The position numbers and the translations under genes are program-made. The notes under the pieces were generated by a model. That model was not told the DNA's origin, searched no databases, and saw nothing but the letters and a program-made list of their open reading frames with translations. A stretch of DNA of 64,000 nt, taken from positions 124,001 through 188,000 of the forward strand of contig CAJTCG010000001.1 in assembly GCA_910574635.1 (NCBI GenBank). Direction: 5' to 3'. Shown one piece after another: positions 58,701 to 64,000 of this stretch. Within the stretch, counting starts at the first letter, position 1, and every line of letters starts with the position of its first letter. This DNA is from Oscillospiraceae bacterium (GTDB taxonomy: Bacteria; Bacillota; Clostridia; Oscillospirales; Oscillospiraceae).

Positions 58701-61700
58701 CACGGTCTCTTTCGACAACGCCCCGGACGGAATCCTCCTGATCCGCAAGGTCTGCGCCACCAACCCCAGCGTGACCCTCCAGAACGCTGAGTTCAAAATC
58801 GCGTATGCGGACGGGACGCTCATTGGCGACAGCAACGGCATTTTCAGGACAGACGAAAACGGCGAGATCCGCATCCCCGGCCTGAAGCCCGGAAAGAGCG
58901 TGGTAGTCACCGAGGTACGCGCCCCTGCCGGTTTTATTCTGGACACCCAGAGCCAGACCATCCAGATCCAGGCGGGGAGAACAGTGTCCCTCACGTTCAA
59001 AAATCAGCCAAAAGGCAGCCTGATCATCCAGAAACGAGACAGCCAGACCAACGAGGTGCTGCCCGGAGCGGAGTTCCGAATCACCACCGCCGCTGGCTGC
59101 GAAGTGGGCCTGGACGGTGTCATCGGCACGTCTACCCTGACCCAGAATGGAATCTTTACCACCGATGCCCAGGGCGAAATCAAGATCACCAACCTCGCCC
59201 CAGGCGCGTATGTCATCAATGAGATCAAGGCCCCGGACGGAGGGTACGTCATCGACACTCCCTCCACCAACGTGGTCATTGGGCAGGGCGGCGATACCCA
59301 AACGGTAGTCATCAAGAACACCCGCAAGGGCGGCCTGATCATTGAGAAGTACGACAGCGTCACCAAGCAGCCTCTCTCCGGCGCGCAGTTCAAGGTGATG
59401 AGCGCAAACGGGGAGCTGACCCCGGACAACGAGGGCCTGACCAGTTCCAACGGCCTCTATACCACCGATGTGGGTGGTCAGATTGTCCTGTCCAAGCTGC
59501 TCCCCGGCACCTATGTGGTCACCGAGGAGAAAGCCCCGGACAACTACCGCAAGGACCCCACCCCGCAGACCGTGGTAGTCAACGCCGGGGACACCCAGAC
59601 CATCCGGTTTTACGATGATCCCCTCTGCACCCTCACCATCCTCAAGCGGGACGCTGTGACCCAGAAGCCCCTGAAGGGCGCGGAGTTCACCGTAAAGAGC
59701 AGCGATGGCAGAACTATCGGGCGGTATACCACCGGGGCGGACGGCACAGTGACCGTCTCCGGGCTGGCCCCCAACTCCACTGTCGTGGTCTCCGAGACAA
59801 AGGCCCCCACAGGCTATATCAAGGACGAGACTCCGAAAAATATCGTTGTCCGCTCCGGTGTGGCTAACACTCTCATTTTCGATGACGAGCCTGCCACGAC
59901 CCTGATCATCCGCAAATTCATCGAGGGTACGGAGAACGAGCCTCTGAGCGGTGTGGCTTTCAAGGTTGTAGATGGCAGCGGCGCGGCTGTTGGCCCGGAC
60001 GATGGCATCTATTACACCGACAAGGCCGGAGAGATCGTGCTGGAGGGCATCGAACCCGGTACGACTGTGATTGCCAGAGAGATCAAGACGGTCGAGGGCT
60101 ACGTCTTGGACGGGACTCCGCAGGATATTCTCATCAAGGCCGGGTCCGTGCAGCAGTTGACCTTCTGGAACAAAAAAGCCGGAACGCTTGTCATTCAAAA
60201 GAAAGACAGTGTGAGCGGGGCCATGATCGCCGGCGCGCAGTTCCAACTGACGTATGCCAACGGCGGCTATGTGGACAATAACAATGGGCATCTGAGCAGC
60301 AACGGCCTCTACACCACCAACGACAAGGGCGAGATCCGCATCAATGGCATCACCGGAACGGTGGTGGTCAAGGAGACCAAGCCCGCCCCCGGCTATGTGA
60401 TCGACCAGAGTACCCAGACCCAAACGGTCACGGTGAATCCTCTGGACACCCAGACCTTAACCTTCCTCAATGAGCCTCTGTGTTCGTTGACGATCACCAA
60501 GCTGGACTCTGTGACCGGAAAGCCTGTCCCCGGTACCAGCTTTGCGGTAAAGGACGGCAACGGCAACATCCTCGCCACCTGCACCACCGGGAAGGATGGT
60601 ACCGCCACTGTCACTGGACTGACTCCCAACAGCACCGTGGTCGTGGTGGAGACCAAAGTCCCCAGCGGCTATGTTCTGGATACGACTCCCAAGACCATCA
60701 TTGTCCGCAACGGGGCCAACACCCTGACCGGCAGTTCTGGCGGCACGACCGGCGGTACAACCGTCCCCGGCGTCTCTGGCGGGGGAAATAATCTGGATTT
60801 TGAAAATGCCCCGAAACAGACTCTGACGATCCACAAGTATATTGAGGGAACGCAGAACGAGCCTCTGGCTGGCGTGGCCTTCAAGGTGGTGGACGGCAGC
60901 GGCGCGCCTGTCGGCTCCAGCAACGGCGTCTTCTACACCGACAGCAAGGGCGAGATCGTGATCGAGGGCCTGGAACCCGGAGCCACCATCACCGCCCAGG
61001 AGATCAAAACGGTGGACGGTTTTGTGCTGGATGGCACTCCCCAAAGCGTGAAGATCAGGGCAGGTGAGGGCGCACCCCAGCTTACCTTCTGGAACAAGAG
61101 GGCTGGCGAGCTTATCATCCGCAAGCTGGACAAGGCCACTGGCGAACCCCTGGCGGGCGTTGAGTTTGAGCTGACCTACGCTGGCGGCGGCTACGTTGAT
61201 AACGCGGACGGTCACCTCTCCTCCAACGGCCTCTACACCACCGATGCCCACGGCGAGATCCATATCTCCGGCGTGACCGGCACTATCGTGGTGAAGGAGA
61301 CCCGGACCATTGACGGCTACACCATCGACCCCGCCACCCAGACCCAGACGGTGAAGGTCAATCCCCAGGACACCCAGACACTCACGTTTTACAACGCACC
61401 CAAGCAGACTCTGACCATCCAGAAGTATGTGGACGGTACCACCGACCCCATCCAGAGTGTGGCCTTTTTGATTACCGATTCCAGCGGCGCTGTGGTCGGT
61501 CCGAACAATGGTGAGTACATCACCGATAAAAACGGGCGGATCGTGATCACTGGCCTGACTCCTGGCACAACCATCACCGTCAAGGAGACCAGAACCGCCA
61601 GCGGCTATGTCCTCGACACCACGCCTCAGAGCATCCTCATCAAGAGCGGTGTCGCGCAGACCCTTACCTTCTTTAACAAGAGCGAGGGCGGCCTGGAGCT

Positions 61701-63054
61701 GATCAAGGTAAACGAGGCCGACAAGAGCCAGCGCATCCCCAACACCACCTTTGAAATCCGCCGCATGGACGGCGGTCTGGTGGAGACTGTGACCACCGAC
61801 AAGACCGGGCGTGTCCATGTCGACCTGGACGCCGGGGACTACTACGCCGTGGAGATCGAGGCGGCGAAGGGCTTCAAGCTGGACGCCACCCCCACCTATT
61901 TCACCGTAGAGGATGGGAAAACCACGACCGTCACCATCACCAACAAGGCTTTCAGCGGCATCCTGATCCACAAGACGGACAGTGTCACCGGCAAGGGCAT
62001 CCAGGGCGTGACCTTTCTGCTGTACGACAGCACCAACACGCCCATTGGGCAGTACACCAGCGACAATTCCGGGTATGTCTATATCGAGAATCTGACAGTT
62101 TCGGGCCGCTACTATCTGCGGGAGCTGGAGAACAAGGGATACGTCCCCGATACCCAGATGAAAACGGTCTATGTCACCGCTGGCGAGACCACCCTGATCG
62201 AGTGGAAGAACATCCCCATCACCGCTCAGATCCAGATCACGAAAAAGTCCGCTGACTACAATTCCACCAACGGCCTGCCTGCCGGTACGCTGCTGGAGGG
62301 CGCTGTGTTTGAAATCTACGACAAGGCCGGAAATCTGGTGGACACCATCAAAAGCGATAATCGTGGGCTGGCCTCCTCCAAGCCCCTGCCCCTGGGCCGC
62401 TATACCATTCGGGAGACCAAGGCCCCGGCCAATTACGGTGTGAGCGATACCGAGCTGACCGCCTATCTGGAGCATGAGGGCCAGATCGTGCGCTTCGAGG
62501 TGACCAACAAGAGCCTGACCACCGGCGTGTCCATCACCAAGACCGGCCCCAAGGAGGCCATGGATGGCCAGCCGGTGAACTATGTGTTCTCCAGCATCGC
62601 CAATAACTCCAACGTCCGGCTGGACAATTTCTATTGGAGGGACACGCTTCCCGCGCAGGTGCGGCTGAACACCATCGTCACCGGGACCTACAACTTCCCC
62701 GGCGTGTACAAGATCACCTACCGGGTGAACGGCGGCGAGTACCGGACGCTGGCGGATAACCTGTCTACCAGCAAAAACTATACCCTGCAGGCATCCCCTG
62801 CCGCCCTGGGCCTTGCGGCCAATGAGCGGGTGACGGAAGTCATGTTCGTGTTCGGGCAGGCCCCCGCTGGTTTCGCCCAGGTGGAAAAGCCCCAGATCAA
62901 GTGTACCGCCATCGCCGGTCTCAAGGCCGGGACCAGTTTCGTCAACATCGCGGATGTAGGCGGCACTTACAACGGAGTCTGGGTGCAGGCCATCAGCCGC
63001 TGGGTGACCACGGTCTACGGCAAGCCCACCCCGCTGCCCAAAACGGGCTACTAA
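55726..63054 (+). CDS. Giant thioester / Cna-B (SpaA-like) adhesin ending in LPKTGY
   Basis: 2,442 residues. Signal peptide to ~31. A thioester (TQXA) domain spans ~35-235: reactive Cys75 in MGFCAEKG and Gln143 in WVQAIVW. Residues ~237-2264 are about 21 Cna-B/SpaA prealbumin-like repeats of ~90-100 residues, each with an N-terminal KxD-type Lys, 'G.Y...E..AP.GY' and a terminal Asn/Asp, consistent with Lys-Asn/Asp isopeptide bonds. A final domain (2265-2430) precedes LPKTG at 2437-2441 and one Tyr. No hydrophobic anchor follows. It should form a long stalk with covalent host or surface attachment at its tip; the partner sortase is encoded upstream. Confidence 0.92.
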   Translation: MKKNHSPLTRMVALLLALVCMLGLFPATALAATPNTIKMDDCTHNGVKYESPALGTCHLHQMHFGLNGKSTMGFCAEKGKGMGWSLEGHTWGNPQPISDPTVKTMMAYFYAHSTGVFTDQAKSLGVDEVWSSDYTWTMDAWVQAIVWRYKAGLLSDPVAACAEELLCVYNNLEHTSYSSIDELLDGTSFCDRAQYILDLGAQGVWGDCAVYEYAYTGPGSSYHPSNDVQAIMIGELNVTREKYSLTIKKVDSTNPNKTLPGARFKVTSENGSYSKEVVTGHDGTVTLTQLEAGTYAVTELEAPEGYEIDNAGPQYVVLPSGGDKAVTVTFTDSPEITGEGSIRKVDADDPTRGLAGAVIKIEGVDNDFTGTYVTGAGGYLTDVPWKDMPLGSYTAEEVTPPEGYTKSPDVNKTKQTFVWDGKTDVALVFENDAKVKIKLVKLDDSDNPLPGAVFNIVKDGQIIGTEATKADGSITVTDVTEGMYAFVEVSAPAPYSTLTEPVIAHVDQATINGGGTVTVTAADKKLPSLIILKRDSQTKEVIPGTVFEIKGIHFGYHNDVSTGADGRAVLSNIPVDSYEVTEKSVPDPYVVGDEPTQTIYLGPGENRELIFDNLKQPVLKISKVEQGTNTPIPGTVFTVEGIDSDYRQDVTTEADGFAMLRVAPGSYRIIEKSVPEPYCLPEDEADRTQTISLNGGDEKTLIFKNSKKPLLTISKTDADTGEIIPGTVFTIEGINSDYKHDVTTGADGTVFLRLDPGNYRITEKSVPAPYYLPSKNADRIQTISLKPGDEKTVTFKDHKAPELTIFKEDSVAGAPIEGAKFHVTYTSNGEAADAPSTIDYGYIFTDANGQIKLHEQGKKMYPGEYTVTEVAPAPGFQMKEPLTQKVIIHGGESKTLTFSNEPLNAIVVEKYDSVTHEALPGCTFQLRFLGGTSGTGGTVIGTKVTGKNGTAIWSGLTAGTYIVEEISPADGYSIINSSETVYISDDGKQNVVTVSFDNAPDGILLIRKVCATNPSVTLQNAEFKIAYADGTLIGDSNGIFRTDENGEIRIPGLKPGKSVVVTEVRAPAGFILDTQSQTIQIQAGRTVSLTFKNQPKGSLIIQKRDSQTNEVLPGAEFRITTAAGCEVGLDGVIGTSTLTQNGIFTTDAQGEIKITNLAPGAYVINEIKAPDGGYVIDTPSTNVVIGQGGDTQTVVIKNTRKGGLIIEKYDSVTKQPLSGAQFKVMSANGELTPDNEGLTSSNGLYTTDVGGQIVLSKLLPGTYVVTEEKAPDNYRKDPTPQTVVVNAGDTQTIRFYDDPLCTLTILKRDAVTQKPLKGAEFTVKSSDGRTIGRYTTGADGTVTVSGLAPNSTVVVSETKAPTGYIKDETPKNIVVRSGVANTLIFDDEPATTLIIRKFIEGTENEPLSGVAFKVVDGSGAAVGPDDGIYYTDKAGEIVLEGIEPGTTVIAREIKTVEGYVLDGTPQDILIKAGSVQQLTFWNKKAGTLVIQKKDSVSGAMIAGAQFQLTYANGGYVDNNNGHLSSNGLYTTNDKGEIRINGITGTVVVKETKPAPGYVIDQSTQTQTVTVNPLDTQTLTFLNEPLCSLTITKLDSVTGKPVPGTSFAVKDGNGNILATCTTGKDGTATVTGLTPNSTVVVVETKVPSGYVLDTTPKTIIVRNGANTLTGSSGGTTGGTTVPGVSGGGNNLDFENAPKQTLTIHKYIEGTQNEPLAGVAFKVVDGSGAPVGSSNGVFYTDSKGEIVIEGLEPGATITAQEIKTVDGFVLDGTPQSVKIRAGEGAPQLTFWNKRAGELIIRKLDKATGEPLAGVEFELTYAGGGYVDNADGHLSSNGLYTTDAHGEIHISGVTGTIVVKETRTIDGYTIDPATQTQTVKVNPQDTQTLTFYNAPKQTLTIQKYVDGTTDPIQSVAFLITDSSGAVVGPNNGEYITDKNGRIVITGLTPGTTITVKETRTASGYVLDTTPQSILIKSGVAQTLTFFNKSEGGLELIKVNEADKSQRIPNTTFEIRRMDGGLVETVTTDKTGRVHVDLDAGDYYAVEIEAAKGFKLDATPTYFTVEDGKTTTVTITNKAFSGILIHKTDSVTGKGIQGVTFLLYDSTNTPIGQYTSDNSGYVYIENLTVSGRYYLRELENKGYVPDTQMKTVYVTAGETTLIEWKNIPITAQIQITKKSADYNSTNGLPAGTLLEGAVFEIYDKAGNLVDTIKSDNRGLASSKPLPLGRYTIRETKAPANYGVSDTELTAYLEHEGQIVRFEVTNKSLTTGVSITKTGPKEAMDGQPVNYVFSSIANNSNVRLDNFYWRDTLPAQVRLNTIVTGTYNFPGVYKITYRVNGGEYRTLADNLSTSKNYTLQASPAALGLAANERVTEVMFVFGQAPAGFAQVEKPQIKCTAIAGLKAGTSFVNIADVGGTYNGVWVQAISRWVTTVYGKPTPLPKTGY
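59626..61404 (+). repeat. Tandem duplication of a three-domain block inside the adhesin gene
   Basis: Residues 1301-1585 and 1586-1893 align domain by domain (CTLTILKRDAV.. with CSLTITKLDSV..; RKFIEGTENEPLSGVAFKVV with HKYIEGTQNEPLAGVAFKVV; both third domains contain NGLYTT and TQTQTV). The second block carries an extra Gly/Thr-rich linker (~60,724-60,790). Confidence 0.8.
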
Positions 63055-63062
63055 TCGCACCA

Positions 63063-63091
63063 CGGAGGCTCTCTCTCGGAGGGAGCCTCCG
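63063..63091 (+). terminator. Hairpin after the adhesin gene
   Basis: CGGAGGCTC / GAGCCTCCG, then CCTTTCCC; separates the adhesin from ssb. Confidence 0.7.
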
Positions 63092-63150
63092 CCTTTCCCT
63101 ATACATTATAAATAATACCATCAACCCATCTATCTGAAAAGGAGAATTTT

Positions 63151-63522
63151 ATGCTGAAAATCACTGCCATCGGAAACCTGACCAACGATGTGGAGCTGCG
63201 CTCCCATGAGGACGGCAAGCCCTACGCCATCCTGCGCATCGCCTCCGACCGCCGCTACCGGGACCGGGACGGCAACAAGCTCACCGACTTCATCTCCATC
63301 AAGGTGCGCGGCGCTCTGGCCGAGCGGTGCGCCGCCTTCGCCTATAAGGGCTGCAAGCTGGCCGCCTCCGGGGACTTCGAGACCATCTGCTTCGCGGAGG
63401 ACCCCACCCGCCAGCCCGGTTTTCTCATCAAGGCCAACGAGGTGGAGTTCCTGTCCCCCAAGAAGGTGGAGGAGGCCGCTGGCGTGGCGGGTGACACCGA
63501 CACCAATGCGGACGCCGCCTGA
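63151..63522 (+). CDS. ssb: Single-stranded DNA-binding protein of the element
   Basis: 123 residues, OB-fold SSB: MLKITAIGNLTNDVELR, DRRYRDRDGNKLTDFISIKVRG, GCKLAASGDFE. It lacks the acidic DDDIPF-type tail of housekeeping SSB, as is common for element-encoded SSBs that protect transferring single strands. ATG follows AAAGGAG. Its stop overlaps the start of the next gene (TGATG). Confidence 0.92.
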   Translation: MLKITAIGNLTNDVELRSHEDGKPYAILRIASDRRYRDRDGNKLTDFISIKVRGALAERCAAFAYKGCKLAASGDFETICFAEDPTRQPGFLIKANEVEFLSPKKVEEAAGVAGDTDTNADAA

Positions 63523-64000
63523 TGCGGAACACCGGGACGATCTACGCCAGCGCCGAACATACTCCCACTATTCTCCCTGAGATGGCCGAGCTGCTCCCCC
63601 CGCTGACGGGGGAACAGCTTGCCACATTGGAGGCGGACCTGCTGAAGAACGGCTGTTATTCGCCCATCATCGTCAACGAGGACATGGTCATCGTTGACGG
63701 ACACAACCGGCAGAGGCTGTGCGAACAGCACCGCCTGCCCTACCAGATGGCCGTGTTCTCGTTCGAGGATCTGTTGGAGGCCAAGCAGTGGGCGCTGGAC
63801 ACCCAGAAGGGCCGCCGCAATCTGGACAAGTGGGAGCTGGGCAAAATCGCACTCAGATTAAAGCCTGATATTGAGATCAGGGCCAGAGCCAACCAATCTG
63901 CCGCTGGCGGGGATAAATACGCTGTGGAAAAACCGCTTTCGGCAACATTGCCGGAAGCGGTTTCCACTTCCGTGGACACCCGCAAAGAGCTGGCAGACGC
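63522..64000 (+). CDS. ParB-like nuclease-domain protein (3' end outside window)
   Basis: 159 complete codons visible. The ParB/Srx signature is IIVNEDMVIVDGHNRQRLCEQH, and the region FSFEDLLEAKQWALDTQKGRRNLDKWELGKIAL resembles element ParB proteins with DGHNR motifs. Begins at ATG 63522 inside the ssb stop, so translation is coupled. Open to the window edge without a stop. Confidence 0.88.
   Translation, partial: MRNTGTIYASAEHTPTILPEMAELLPPLTGEQLATLEADLLKNGCYSPIIVNEDMVIVDGHNRQRLCEQHRLPYQMAVFSFEDLLEAKQWALDTQKGRRNLDKWELGKIALRLKPDIEIRARANQSAAGGDKYAVEKPLSATLPEAVSTSVDTRKELAD

Noticed and set aside
62900..63140. A frameshift hiding the adhesin's membrane anchor
   Set aside because: Reading past the stop in all plus frames gives no hydrophobic helix with a basic tail; a terminator-like hairpin begins within 10 bp of the stop.
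1..64000. CRISPR array, rRNA operon, insertion sequence with transposase
   Set aside because: No regularly spaced direct repeats with unique spacers, no rRNA sequence and no transposase or integrase ORF was found in the window.

Overview
The window looks like a GC-rich Clostridia chromosome, most likely an anaerobic gut member of the Oscillospiraceae. This is inferred from gene content (GreA, TepA, sigma-54 with its activator, YqeB/YqeC/SelD, Mn-type pyrophosphatase, SLH proteins with CsaB, many small Xre regulators), strong Shine-Dalgarno sites and GC-rich codon use. No 16S gene is present, so the assignment rests on gene content alone.

Layout. 1-7.7 kb: end of a coiled-coil (DivIVA-like) gene, a HAD phosphatase, dCMP deaminase, a pyruvyltransferase/FrhB fusion and the proline operon proB-proA-proC (minus strand). 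7.8-12.5 kb: TepA, a small membrane-protein/Xre operon, pyruvate kinase, a divergent RHH/Xre pair with two operators, and GreA. 12.6-15.2 kb: selenium module yqeC-yqeB-selD. 15.2-19.8 kb: a serpin lipoprotein, an SLH/Ig-like surface protein, a subtilisin-like lipoprotein and a radical SAM protein. 20-24 kb: tsf-rpsB and a CBS-containing inorganic pyrophosphatase. 24-28.6 kb: a DUF6809-like/Xre module between inverted repeats, a sigma-54 activator with rpoN, and an acidic-repeat SLH protein. 29.0-29.3 kb: a probable structured non-coding RNA. 29.4-33 kb: serC-serA-serine dehydratase. 33-46.5 kb: ClC transporter, acyltransferase, DUF421 protein, hydrolases, DUF4349 lipoprotein, SprA-like protein, FMN alpha-hydroxy-acid oxidase, glycosyltransferase-CsaB fusion, DUF4330 protein, lipoprotein and dihydropyrimidinase. 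46.7-49.5 kb: LysM-bearing 5'-nucleotidase and a pyridoxamine kinase.

A tRNA-Leu(UAG) at 49,667-49,750 marks a sharp change of content. From there to the window end the sequence resembles the left part of an integrative conjugative element: an RHH protein, an unknown protein, a TOPRIM/DUF3991 protein, a membrane-anchored surface protein, a sortase, a CAP protein, a 2,442-residue thioester/Cna-B adhesin, SSB and a ParB-like protein. No integrase, relaxase or type IV secretion gene is inside the window, so the element call is inference.

How the parts fit. CsaB pyruvylation of a wall polymer would anchor the two SLH proteins. The serpin and subtilase suggest extracellular protease control. The serine operon makes and degrades serine. 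SelD with YqeB/YqeC supplies selenium to Mo-hydroxylases encoded elsewhere. Two families of intergenic repeats punctuate the chromosome. The most notable items are the candidate ncRNA at 29.02-29.25 kb, the adhesin whose sorting motif LPKTG is almost the last thing in the protein, and the Xre modules associated with dispersed repeats.
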